Notes under the pieces: generated by a model
The model's input: only the letters and a program-made list of their open reading frames with translations
Told to the model about the DNA's origin: nothing
The model's database searches: none
Made by a program: the position numbers and the translations under genes
Origin: Peptostreptococcus faecalis
Lineage (GTDB): Bacteria > Bacillota > Clostridia > Peptostreptococcales > Peptostreptococcaceae
Assembly: GCF_900240845.1 (NCBI RefSeq)
Contig: NZ_OERU01000001.1
Span: 186,001 to 250,000 of the forward strand
Length of the DNA: 64,000 nt
Reading direction: 5' to 3'
In this document: piece by piece, positions 53,598 to 62,187 of the stretch
Numbering within the stretch: position 1 is the stretch's first letter
How the letters are laid out: each line of letters begins with the position of its first letter

Positions 53598-54407
53598 TTA
53601 TTCTTCAAAACCTACGTATTTTATAGCTCTTCTTACTTGTTCAAATCCTTCTAGACGTCCATCTACCCATTTCTTTAGACCTTCTAAGTCCATCATTTCT
53701 TTGTGTTCTGGGTTATTGTAATCCATCTTTGATAGTAATTCTTCCCATTCTTTTAGTAATTCTGGGTCAAATCCCTTTCTAACTGTGAATATACAGTGAT
53801 CATATGGATCTGTTAAGTCTAATTTTTCAACTACATTAGGGTCTATAATTCCGCTAGCAACCCAAGAATCCCAGTTCTTATCCATTGTTAAAGATGCATC
53901 TACTTCCCCATTTACAAGTGCTATTAAAGCATCCTTTTCTCCACCTTCATGATCTCCATGTAGACCTACACCAATATTGAACTGAGTTTCAATGTAGTCT
54001 TTTCCAAATTCAAGACCATTTTTTCTTAAATATTCAATTGGAATTAAACGTGACTGTGGAGAGTCAAATGCACCAAATCCAATATTTTTACCCTTAAGGT
54101 CAGCTATACTCTTAAAGTTGCTGTCTTTTCTAACTATAAACACAGTTCTTCTATCTCTATCTGTATCTCTCATATAGCTGTATCCACATTCTCCGTTTGA
54201 TTTTATTTCAGCCATTACCTGTGCAAGTGGTGAGTTCCAAGCTATATCTATCTTTCCTTCAACTAAATAATCTACTTGATCTTTATAGTTACTAAAGAAT
54301 ATGTTATTTATTTCTATTCCACCTTCTCTGAAATAATCTGCAATTATATCCCATACTACTTTTACTTGTGGAGAGTACATAACTGCTCCTACGTTTATCT
54401 TCTTCAT
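53598..54407 (-). CDS. Cytoplasmic PhnD-like periplasmic-binding-fold protein
   Basis: A 269-residue protein of the PhnD/SsuA-type substrate-binding fold: VGAVMYSPQVKVVWDIIADYF, DIAWNSPLAQVM, FIVRKDSNFKSIADLKGKNIGFG and DASLTMDKNWDSW are the usual landmarks. It has no signal peptide or lipobox and starts directly MKKINVG after AAGGAG, and no ABC permease or ATPase lies nearby. It is therefore cytoplasmic and may act as an enzyme or carrier, as the related-fold proteins Thi5 and MqnA/MqnD do. Second gene of the operon. Confidence 0.82.
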   Translation of the reverse strand: MKKINVGAVMYSPQVKVVWDIIADYFREGGIEINNIFFSNYKDQVDYLVEGKIDIAWNSPLAQVMAEIKSNGECGYSYMRDTDRDRRTVFIVRKDSNFKSIADLKGKNIGFGAFDSPQSRLIPIEYLRKNGLEFGKDYIETQFNIGVGLHGDHEGGEKDALIALVNGEVDASLTMDKNWDSWVASGIIDPNVVEKLDLTDPYDHCIFTVRKGFDPELLKEWEELLSKMDYNNPEHKEMMDLEGLKKWVDGRLEGFEQVRRAIKYVGFEE

Positions 54408-54495
54408 TTTCTATTCTCCTTCTAGTTATGTTTTTTTATAATATTTTTTAGTTATTTTATAATTTCTATAAAATTCATTTATTTTATCTTAGATA

Positions 54496-55617
54496 TTATC
54501 TAAATATATCTATATATGGTAGATCAACTAGTAATCTTCCTAACCAAATTCTTAAAACGTCAATTCCTGGTGCCATTATCTGACCAGCATATGCATCTCT
54601 CATTAGTCTTTCCATTGGAAGATTATGTCTAACATATCCCTTACCACCGAATAATCTCATTCCTTCTGTAGCATTTTCTAATACTGCTTTTGTTGAGTTA
54701 ACTCTAGCTGCAATTATGTGGTTGAATGAATCAGAATCTTTATCTATACCAGATTGAGCGGCAGCATAAATTGTTTCTCTTGCAGCATATGCTCTAGTGT
54801 ACATATCAGCTAAATGCGTCTGTACAGTTTCAATGTTAGCTAAATTTGATGCATGAGAATATGTTCTGCTCTTAACATATTCAGCACTTGCATCTACCAT
54901 ATGCATTGCTAATCCAGCACAAACAGAAGAAAGTCCAACTACGAATATTTCTCTGTCTCCATCTCCATTACCTACCATTTTGTAGTAGTTATCTATTTTT
55001 ATGTTGTCAAGAACCATTGGCTTAGATTCATTTCCTCTCATACCAACTCCGTCCCATACATCTTCTTTAAAAGAAAGTCCTTCAGAGTTTGCAGGAACTA
55101 CCCAAACATTTGCTGTATCCTCTTCAACATTCTTAGCTAAAGTTAGGTAATAATCAGCCTGTCCTGCAGCTGTTACCATACTCTTAGTTCCACTTAATAT
55201 TGAATAATCGCCTTTATTTTCTTCTGTCATTTCTGGTATATAGAAATGTGTTCCAGTTCCAGTTTCACTATAAGCTAGTCCTAGTGTAATTTCTCCAGCA
55301 GCAATTTTAGGAAGTAAATCCTTCTTTAATTCTTCAGAAGCATACATAGAAATAGTTCTAACTCCAACGTTGTGCATCATATAGCATAATGCTGAAGAAG
55401 CACAGCTTTCTGAAAGACCTATACAAACTTCTGCATGTTCTACAATATCTTTACCCTGTCCACCAAATTCTTCTGGAACTACTAATCCCATATATCCGTT
55501 TTCTCTTAAAGCATTATATGCTTCTACTGGGAATCTTCCCTGTACATCGATGTCTTTAGTAAATGGCTTTAAATGTTTCTCACCAAACGCTTTTGCGTCT
55601 TCATAATATTTTCTCAT
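54496..55617 (-). CDS. Acyl-CoA dehydrogenase-fold flavoprotein, atypical active site
   Basis: A 373-residue protein clearly of the acyl-CoA dehydrogenase fold (VVPEEFGGQGKD, SCASSALCYMMH, GTKSMVTAAGQADYYLTLAKN, LFGGKGYV, RLMRDA). The active site departs from the family. The catalytic Glu of the usual YEGT loop is missing (IMAPGIDV), the alternative IVD-type Glu after the conserved Arg is Thr (SRTYSH), and the flavin loop reads SETGTGTHFY instead of TEPxAGSD. No electron-transferring flavoprotein genes are near. It may catalyse a different flavin reaction. First gene of the operon, with its own promoter. Confidence 0.85.
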   Translation of the reverse strand: MRKYYEDAKAFGEKHLKPFTKDIDVQGRFPVEAYNALRENGYMGLVVPEEFGGQGKDIVEHAEVCIGLSESCASSALCYMMHNVGVRTISMYASEELKKDLLPKIAAGEITLGLAYSETGTGTHFYIPEMTEENKGDYSILSGTKSMVTAAGQADYYLTLAKNVEEDTANVWVVPANSEGLSFKEDVWDGVGMRGNESKPMVLDNIKIDNYYKMVGNGDGDREIFVVGLSSVCAGLAMHMVDASAEYVKSRTYSHASNLANIETVQTHLADMYTRAYAARETIYAAAQSGIDKDSDSFNHIIAARVNSTKAVLENATEGMRLFGGKGYVRHNLPMERLMRDAYAGQIMAPGIDVLRIWLGRLLVDLPYIDIFR

Positions 55618-56331
55618 TATTCTTCTTATTCCTCCAAAATTACCTTTAATTATTATTTATAATAAAATACTATTTCACAAATATGTAAAACCAGTATTTT
55701 TTATCAATATATAGTTTCTTTATCTTTCACATCCAGAAATCACTCTTTATTTTTTTATAATGCAATTTCTTTTTATACCAGCGTTTTTATTTATTAAAAT
55801 TATCTAAATCTTATTTTTTTAAACTTTTTCAATCCACAAACCATAATACGCTCTTTCTTTTACCTTGTCAATATATCGAGAAAACGTTTTGCTAAAATAC
55901 ATGCAGATACTATATATTGATTTTAAATTTTATTTTTAAATATAAAAAATATTTTTATTTACTAATCACACATAAATTATATTATAAATTTACTATATTC
56001 ATGATATTGTATATAGTTATAATCTATACATACTTTTTCTTTATGTTTTGCAATTTCAGTATTCTTATAATCATTACTTATTCTGCAATATTTTTTTTAA
56101 TAATTTAAACTTATTTTTCAAATATTTCTTGTTTAAAGTCAAAATTACTAGATATGGAGGTGTTTTTCATGATAAATTCATCATTTTCTTTTAAAAAATA
56201 AATATAAAATTATAAACTTTCTATATTAAGTGACTATCATATAGAAAATAACTATATTTATTTAAAAAAACTTACTCAATTTGATATTTATATTTATATT
56301 TAATATGTATAGTATTAAATATTTTAAAAAT
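55618..56331. other. Long AT-rich non-coding region
   Basis: About 700 bp. It holds the promoter at 55843-55871 and a leader of about 215 nt with an imperfect hairpin (AAAATACT...AGTATTTT, about 55664-55702). Further right, an isolated GGAGGTG lies 8 nt before an ATG at 56169 that opens only a 10-codon frame (to 56201), perhaps a gene remnant. A 63-codon frame at 55917-56108 lacks a ribosome binding site and is not accepted as a gene. Confidence 0.5.
55843..55871 (-). promoter_or_regulatory. Promoter of the five-gene operon
   Basis: TTGACA (55866-55871) and TATTAT (55843-55848) on the minus strand with a 17-bp spacer. No SAM riboswitch or T-box was recognised in the leader that follows. Confidence 0.8.
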
Positions 56332-56363
56332 AAAAAGACCTATGATTTAACATAGGTCTTTTT
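56332..56363 (-). terminator. Terminator of the amino-acid ABC operon
   Basis: A 13-bp perfect stem AAAAAGACCTATG/CATAGGTCTTTTT with a six-base loop, T run on the minus strand. Confidence 0.87.
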
Positions 56364-56435
56364 ATAAATGGAATTTATTAGATATTTTACTGTCATATTA
56401 TAACTTAGATGAACTTAAAAAGTATTAAGTCACCA

Positions 56436-57179
56436 CTAAACTAATATTTTATCAAAAAAGTTCTTCGCTCTTTCACTCTTTGGATTATTAAATACTTCTT
56501 TTGGAGAGCCTTCTTCCACAATTACACCTTCATCTACAAAGATTACTCTATCTGCAACCTCTTTTGCAAATCCCATCTCATGTGTAACTATGGCCATTGT
56601 CATACCTTCAAATGCCAATTCTTTTATTACATCTAGAACTTCTTTTACCATTTCTGGATCAAGGGCAGATGTGGGCTCATCAAATAGCATCATATCTGGT
56701 TCCATTGCAAGAGCTCTTGCTATTGCAATACGTTGCTGCTGGCCACCCGATAATTGCACTGGATACGAGTCTCTTTTCTCTGATAATCCAACTCTATTTA
56801 AAAGTTCTTCCGCTTTTTTTATTGCATCTTCTTCTTTTAAGCCCTTTACCTTTATTGGTGCCATAGTTATATTTTCTAATACTGTTTTATTTGGGAAAAG
56901 ATTGAAATTTTGAAATACCATTCCTATTTTTTGTCTTGTCTGGTCTATTTTATCTTTATTGGATAAAATGTTATTCCCTTCAAATATTACTTCTCCTGAA
57001 GTAGGTTCCTCTAAAAGATTCATACATCTTAAAACCGTACTTTTTCCAGAACCTGATGGACCAATTATTACTACTATTTCTTTTTTATCTATTTCAAGAT
57101 TTATGCCTTTTAAAACTTCATTATCTCCAAATGATTTTTTTAAATCTTTTAACTCTAATAATACTTCACCTGTACTCAT
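56436..57179 (-). CDS. Polar amino-acid ABC transporter ATPase (probable arginine)
   Basis: A 247-residue ATPase of the GlnQ/ArtP/HisP group: [45 protein letters not shown] and [11 protein letters not shown] are all intact. It powers import with the permease encoded 13 bp upstream. General sequence cannot tell the amino acid; the Arg-type T-box at the head of the operon suggests arginine. Confidence 0.93.
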   Translation of the reverse strand: MSTGEVLLELKDLKKSFGDNEVLKGINLEIDKKEIVVIIGPSGSGKSTVLRCMNLLEEPTSGEVIFEGNNILSNKDKIDQTRQKIGMVFQNFNLFPNKTVLENITMAPIKVKGLKEEDAIKKAEELLNRVGLSEKRDSYPVQLSGGQQQRIAIARALAMEPDMMLFDEPTSALDPEMVKEVLDVIKELAFEGMTMAIVTHEMGFAKEVADRVIFVDEGVIVEEGSPKEVFNNPKSERAKNFFDKILV

Positions 57180-57192
57180 TTATCAAATCCTC

Positions 57193-57858
57193 CTACCTTG
57201 TAACAGTCAATTTTTTTTCCATTTTCTTCACTAATCTAGATAAAGTAAATGTAAGTATAAAGTATATAACAGCCGCTATTAAGTACGGAGCTAACCCTCT
57301 GTATGTAGAGTTTTTAACCGTATTTGCCACAAACATAAGCTCTGTAACACCTACGAAAGATACTACTGCAGATTCTTTTACTAGTGTAACAAACTCATTT
57401 CCAAGTGCTGGAAGTATATTCTTAATAGCTTGTGGTACAATTACATACCTCATAGATTCTATATAACTAAATCCTAGAGATCTACTCGCTTCCATTTGAC
57501 CCTTATCTACTGCTTGAATCCCTGAACGCAATATTTCTGCAATGTATGCTCCAGAGTTTAAAATCAAAGCTACTACTGCTGCTGTAAATGTAGATTCCAT
57601 ACCAAACAGCTCTGGAAATTTAATTCCGACTTGAGGCAATCCAAAAGCAAAAATTGATACTTGAACAAGTAAAGGTGTTCCTCTTATAACTTCTATATAC
57701 ACACTTGCTATAGCATTTAATACCTTTATCTTAGACATTTTAGATATACAAACTAATAGCCCTAATACAAAACCAAATACTAATCCAAATAATGATATCC
57801 CCACTGTTGTGAGTGTTCCTGACAGATATGCTTCATAAAATTTACCAATAAGATCCAT
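57193..57858 (-). CDS. Polar amino-acid ABC transporter permease
   Basis: A 221-residue permease of the HisMQ/GlnP type with about five membrane segments, VIRGTPLLVQ and the EAA loop EASRSLGFSYIESMRYVIVPQAIKNILPALGNEF. One permease gene only, so it probably works as a homodimer. It lies between the binding-protein and ATPase genes. Confidence 0.93.
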   Translation of the reverse strand: MDLIGKFYEAYLSGTLTTVGISLFGLVFGFVLGLLVCISKMSKIKVLNAIASVYIEVIRGTPLLVQVSIFAFGLPQVGIKFPELFGMESTFTAAVVALILNSGAYIAEILRSGIQAVDKGQMEASRSLGFSYIESMRYVIVPQAIKNILPALGNEFVTLVKESAVVSFVGVTELMFVANTVKNSTYRGLAPYLIAAVIYFILTFTLSRLVKKMEKKLTVTR

Positions 57859-57889
57859 TTATTTCTCCTTCTTTCTTTTAATTCTTTAA

Positions 57890-58714
57890 TTATTTTTCTT
57901 CTTTTGAAACTAAGTCAACTGCATTAGCCAAAATCTTATCATATTCTCCACTATCCTGTAGTGATTTTATTTCTTCATTTAAAACCTTTAATAGAGCTTC
58001 GTTATCTCCCTTTTTAAGTGCTACTGCCATTGCTTCTTCTTCACCACCGCTAGTAAGTTTTAAGTTTTCTAGCACTTTTATCCCATCATATTTTCCTTGG
58101 TTGATATTTGCAACCTTACTATTTAATACAATTGCATCAAGATTTCCATTTTTCATATCCATAATCAAATCTGGAACAGAAGTAAGCCCCTTAAAGTCTG
58201 TTAATTTCAAACCATCTCTTACATATACTTCTTGAGTAGATCCCTTTTGAACACCTATCTTAGATTTTTTCAAATCATCTTCAGATTTTATTTTATCAGC
58301 GTCTTCTGATTTTACAAGTACTGCATTTTCACCCTTGAAATATATATCTGAAAAATCTACAGATTTTTTACGTTCTTCATCCGGTGTCATTCCTGTAATT
58401 ACAGCATCAACATTTCCAGACTGAAGTGCAGGTATTAATGCATCAAAATCCATCGCTTTAATTTCAAGTTTTACGCCTAGTTTATCTGCTAATTTTTGAG
58501 CTAAGTCTATATCAGCACCTACAATTTTACTCTTTCCATTTTCAGATATCACAAATTCAAATGGCGGATAATCTGGTGATGTCCCAACTATTAACTTTCC
58601 ACTTTCCTTGATTTTATCAAGAGAAGATTCTTCTTTTCCACAACCAACTAGACCAGTTGTTGCTACAACTGCTACAATTGCAATTGCTGCAAATTTTTTA
58701 AATACATTTTTCAT
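57890..58714 (-). CDS. Amino-acid-binding lipoprotein (probable arginine)
   Basis: A 274-residue extracytoplasmic solute-binding protein with signal and lipobox LVGC, followed by GKLIVGTSPDYPPFEF, GADIDLAQKLADKLG and the DFDALIPALQSGNVDAVITGMT block of the family-3 amino-acid binders. AAAGGAG precedes the ATG at 58714; the upstream in-frame GTG overlaps this site. First gene of the operon, directly behind the double-terminator T-box leader. Confidence 0.93.
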   Translation of the reverse strand: MKNVFKKFAAIAIVAVVATTGLVGCGKEESSLDKIKESGKLIVGTSPDYPPFEFVISENGKSKIVGADIDLAQKLADKLGVKLEIKAMDFDALIPALQSGNVDAVITGMTPDEERKKSVDFSDIYFKGENAVLVKSEDADKIKSEDDLKKSKIGVQKGSTQEVYVRDGLKLTDFKGLTSVPDLIMDMKNGNLDAIVLNSKVANINQGKYDGIKVLENLKLTSGGEEEAMAVALKKGDNEALLKVLNEEIKSLQDSGEYDKILANAVDLVSKEEK

Positions 58715-58745
58715 TTTATACACTCCTTTTTAAAATAATTTTAAT

Positions 58746-58800
58746 AAAAAAAAGTCCCTTGGCCAAAACCAAGAGACGAATATACCGCGTTACCACTCTC
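58746..58800 (-). ncRNA. Second T-box antiterminator/terminator unit (no Stem I)
   Basis: A near copy of the proximal unit. GAGTGGTAACGCGG (T-box at 58785-58795) and TATATTCGTCTCTTGG are identical, then the terminator stem CCTTGG-type ends in a T run (58746-58778). Only about 40 nt separate it from the first terminator, too little for a second specifier stem. Confidence 0.85.
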
Positions 58801-58837
58801 GTTGACACTCCAATCAGCCAATAAAAATACTTAATAT

Positions 58838-59085
58838 AAAAAAATCCCTTGGTTTAAAAAACCAAGAGACGAATATACCGCGTTACCACTCTTATTGACA
58901 GTTAGATACTGTCCACTCAAATCCTTAAGGCGGAAAAACCTACTATCATACTCAAATTTCCTATAGTAACCTCAAAAGTTCTCTTCGCACTAAACTTCAA
59001 TACTGGGCTCACACCAAATCCCAACTCGCTGAATATTCATCTAATCTACTCTCTTCATCAAAGGCTTTACTTTATTTATTTGTTT
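58838..59085 (-). ncRNA. T-box leader of the amino-acid transporter, specifier AGA (Arg)
   Basis: On the minus strand Stem I begins with GATGAAGAGAGTAGATTAG (about 59045-59064). The specifier loop reads GAA-G-AGA-AC-TTTTGAG, giving AGA at 58980-58982 by analogy with the tyrS and valS layout. T-box TGGTAACGCGG at 58878-58888 is followed by a terminator (about 58838-58870) with a CCAAGGGA arm and T7. Arg fits a polar amino-acid importer. Confidence 0.85.
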
Positions 59086-59090
59086 CATTA

Positions 59091-59119
59091 ATTATACGAT
59101 TATACTCAAAAAATGTCAA
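59091..59119 (-). promoter_or_regulatory. Promoter of the T-box-controlled transporter operon
   Basis: TTGACA (59114-59119) and TATAAT (59091-59096) on the minus strand, 17-bp spacer: a full consensus promoter. It overlaps the region just beyond the helicase stop codon. Confidence 0.9.
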
Positions 59120-59127
59120 TACATTTA

Positions 59128-61116
59128 TTATTTTGTTTTTTTATTTTTAATCTCTTTATAGTCATTCCTTTCAATCTCATCTAAAAAAGTTGATCTATCT
59201 ATCTTTTTTCCAAACCTTCTTATTGGAGAGCTAATTGATAAATTATTCTTTGCACGAGTGATTGCCACATAAAGTAGCCTTCTTTCCTCTTCACAATCCC
59301 TCTCTAATACCTCTTCTTTTTCTTCTGAATTATCTTGACTTTTATAAGGTATTACTCCTTCATTTACTCCTGCAACATACACATTATTAAACTCCAAGCC
59401 TTTTGCACTGTGCATAGTCGTCAATACTACACCACTATCCATTATAGAATCTATTGATTTTTTATTTATATCCTTAGAGTTAGTCATACTGCGCTTTTTA
59501 ATCTCTTCTCTTACTAGATCAATATGTTTAAAAAAATCCAATATTGTTTTATATGACTTTGAAGAAGTTTCTAGCTCGTCTAATATTTCTACAATTTGAT
59601 TGGACTTTATCTTTCTTTCATGACAATATTCTAGTATATATCTATCATAGTCTAATGTACTCCTAATATATGAAATTGCATATTGAGGTGATAATCCTCT
59701 TATATAATTTAAGTCTTCGTAAAGATCATTTAAATCCTTTTTCTGAAAGTCTTTAATATCAGGATTAGAAAGCAAAGATTCTATAAAGTCGCTGCTATCA
59801 CTTGCTTTTTTTACAGCATTCTTAGATATGTATCTAAATGGCTTGTTTATAATTCTCACCCATTCTGAATTCGTAGCAATATCCATAGCCGCCCTTAGAT
59901 ATGCAATTATATCTAGACTCACCCAATGATCATAAATACTTTTTGCAGAATCTTTAAGTATAAATGGTATTCTATTATCCATAAAAGCATCCACAAATGC
60001 TCTTGCTTGTCTATTTGTCCTATATATTACAGCAAAATCACTGTACTGAGCACCTTCTTTGAAATTTTCATCAACTACAGAATTTGTTTTATTTTCTTTT
60101 CTAGTATTTTCATCTTTTTCTACTATGTTTTTAATTTCTTTAGCTATTATTATCGCTTCATCATCAGAATCTTTTGGTGTTATATATTTAATTTTTCCAT
60201 CTGTGCTTATAAAAGATTTTATTTCTTTCTGATATCTTTTTTTATTATTTTTTATTAAATCTTGCGATATATCTACAATATTTTTTCTGGATCTATAATT
60301 TGTATCCAGCGTAATCAACTCTGACTTACCAAAATATTTTTCATATTCCATCATATAATCAGGTCTAGCACCTCTAAATCCGTATATACTTTGATCTTCA
60401 TCCCCTACAGCAAATACATTGTTTTTAGGTTCAGAAATTAATTTAATCACTTCAAATTGCACTCTATTGATATCTTGAAACTCATCTATTAATATATATC
60501 TGTACACTTGACGGACTATATTTAATACATTTTCATTTGCTCTTAGAAAATTATATGTCCTAATTAACATATCATCAAAATCTATTTTAGAATATTTCTT
60601 TTTCTCACTCTCATATAATTTAAATATATTTTGAAATTCTTCATTATCGAACGTTTCAGAATTAAATTCCCTATAATCCATCAATTCATTTTTTACAAGT
60701 GATATTTCACTCAATACATCTGACACATCTTCATCATTGTAGTTAGTTATTTTTAGATGTTTAAGAATTCCCTTTATTAAGTTGTATCGATCAGTTTCGC
60801 TTATTAAATCTCCCAGACCTACTCCATCATATCTCCTAAGAATTCTAAAAAAGGATGAGTGAAAAGTACCGAAGTTTACTTTTTTTATTTTTTCATCTTT
60901 CCCAAGTTCTAGCGTTCTTTTTTTCATTTCAACTGACGATGCTTTTGTAAAGCTAATAGCAAGTATTCTAGTAGGAGGTACGCCTTGATTTTTTATCATA
61001 TTTACTATTCTATGAGCAATCACCTTAGTTTTTCCAGATCCAGGCCCTGCTAACACTAAGCAAGGTCCATTTAGATGTTGTACTGCTTTTTTCTGATTTT
61101 CATTTAGCTCTGCGAT
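59128..61116 (-). CDS. UvrD/PcrA-like superfamily 1 DNA helicase, start codon unclear
   Basis: A 3'-5' helicase of about 640-665 residues with all SF1A motifs: LAGPGSGKT (I), SFTKASSVEMK (Ia), DEFQDINRVQFE (II), GDEDQSIYGFRGA (III), YRSRKNI (IV), TTMHSAKGLEF (V) and YVAITRAKNNLS (VI). The last standard start codon is GTG at 61056, just before motif I, which would delete the ATP-binding Q motif. That motif (ELNENQKKAV) is encoded in frame immediately upstream (to 61122), behind GAGGGGGG, but with no ATG, GTG or TTG; AUC at 61116 is the only plausible initiator. An in-frame TAA at 61135-61137 closes the frame. Confidence 0.88.
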   Translation of the reverse strand: MAELNENQKKAVQHLNGPCLVLAGPGSGKTKVIAHRIVNMIKNQGVPPTRILAISFTKASSVEMKKRTLELGKDEKIKKVNFGTFHSSFFRILRRYDGVGLGDLISETDRYNLIKGILKHLKITNYNDEDVSDVLSEISLVKNELMDYREFNSETFDNEEFQNIFKLYESEKKKYSKIDFDDMLIRTYNFLRANENVLNIVRQVYRYILIDEFQDINRVQFEVIKLISEPKNNVFAVGDEDQSIYGFRGARPDYMMEYEKYFGKSELITLDTNYRSRKNIVDISQDLIKNNKKRYQKEIKSFISTDGKIKYITPKDSDDEAIIIAKEIKNIVEKDENTRKENKTNSVVDENFKEGAQYSDFAVIYRTNRQARAFVDAFMDNRIPFILKDSAKSIYDHWVSLDIIAYLRAAMDIATNSEWVRIINKPFRYISKNAVKKASDSSDFIESLLSNPDIKDFQKKDLNDLYEDLNYIRGLSPQYAISYIRSTLDYDRYILEYCHERKIKSNQIVEILDELETSSKSYKTILDFFKHIDLVREEIKKRSMTNSKDINKKSIDSIMDSGVVLTTMHSAKGLEFNNVYVAGVNEGVIPYKSQDNSEEKEEVLERDCEEERRLLYVAITRAKNNLSISSPIRRFGKKIDRSTFLDEIERNDYKEIKNKKTK

Positions 61117-61207
61117 ATCTAATCCCCCCTCACTTTAATACTTCAATTTAATATTTCACATTTTTTATATTTTTCAATATTTTAAAATTATATTTATATA
61201 AAATAAT

Positions 61208-61248
61208 ATTCTTATACTTAGTAGTCAATTCTACATAAATATAAGAAT
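61208..61248 (-). terminator. Weak terminator-like hairpin after folD
   Basis: An imperfect stem (ATTCTTATA/TATAAGAAT with an inner TAG/CTA pairing) and a T-rich stretch on the minus strand, 14 bp beyond folD. It has few GC pairs, so read-through is likely. Confidence 0.5.
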
Positions 61249-61261
61249 GTTATTTAAAAAT

Positions 61262-62125
61262 TTACTTTAATTCATTTATCTGATTACAAGCTTTCAATAC
61301 ATGTCTTGCAAGTACTGATGTAGTTACAGATCCTACTCCTCCTGGTACAGGGGTAATCATAGACACTTTATCAAGTACATTTTCCGTATCCACGTCTCCA
61401 CACATATTTCCATATTCATCAAAATTTATTCCAACGTCAACTACTATTGCATTATCACCAATATAATCTCTATTTATCATATTACCGACACCCATGCAAG
61501 ATATTAGTATATCAGCTTTTTTTGCCACCTCTTTTAAGTTACTTGTTTTTGAATGGCATATAGTTACCGTAGCGTTTCTATTTAGCAATAACATTGAAAG
61601 CGGCTTTCCTACTACAAGAGATCTTCCAAGAACCACTACATTTTTACCAACTAAATCTATTTCATAATAGTCTAATATTTCTATTACACCCATTGGAGTA
61701 CAAGGTGCAAAACCCTTCTTATCATTTGAAACCACCTTGACTAAATTCATAGGAGAAAAGCAATCTACATCTTTTCTCTCATCTATATGGTATTTCACAA
61801 CATCTTCATCTATATGTTTTGGAAGCGGTCTAAAACACAGTATTCCATGTATCGATTCATCTTTGTTTAATCTTTCAATTGCCTGTATATATTCGTCTTG
61901 TGTAATATCAGAGGGTAATTCCACTACTGTAGTTTCTATTCCACATTTTTTGAATCTATTTGTAGCTCCTCTTTGATAGGATAAATCACTTTCATCATTA
62001 CCAACTCTGACCATAGCCAACTTTGGAAATATTCCATCTTTGTTTAACTCTTCAACTTGCTTAATTATATCCTCTGTAATGTGATCTGCAACTGCCTTGC
62101 CTTTCATTAATTTATTTTCGCTCAT
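61262..62125 (-). CDS. folD: Methylene-THF dehydrogenase / methenyl-THF cyclohydrolase
   Basis: A 287-residue bifunctional enzyme interconverting 5,10-methylene-, methenyl- and 10-formyl-THF. The catalytic lysine region (VGNDESDLSYQRGATNRFKKCGI), VVLGRSLVVGKPLSMLLL and PVPGGVGSVTTSVLARH (cofactor site) are conserved. The ATG at 62125 follows GGAG by 6 nt; an upstream TTG overlaps that site. It follows fchA by 62 bp and belongs to the one-carbon cluster with fhs. Confidence 0.95.
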   Translation of the reverse strand: MSENKLMKGKAVADHITEDIIKQVEELNKDGIFPKLAMVRVGNDESDLSYQRGATNRFKKCGIETTVVELPSDITQDEYIQAIERLNKDESIHGILCFRPLPKHIDEDVVKYHIDERKDVDCFSPMNLVKVVSNDKKGFAPCTPMGVIEILDYYEIDLVGKNVVVLGRSLVVGKPLSMLLLNRNATVTICHSKTSNLKEVAKKADILISCMGVGNMINRDYIGDNAIVVDVGINFDEYGNMCGDVDTENVLDKVSMITPVPGGVGSVTTSVLARHVLKACNQINELK

Positions 62126-62187
62126 TATATGCTCCAATCAATTTTATATTATATTTGTCTATATTCTACAATTATTAATACTTTTTC

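Noticed and set aside
54496-55617. Ordinary short-chain acyl-CoA dehydrogenase of an electron-bifurcating complex
   Set aside because: No etfA/etfB genes are nearby and the catalytic Glu positions are not conserved.
55917-56108. 63-codon hydrophobic frame
   Set aside because: It starts at TTG without a ribosome binding site in DNA of extreme AT content; the Ile/Phe/Tyr composition is what such DNA encodes by chance.
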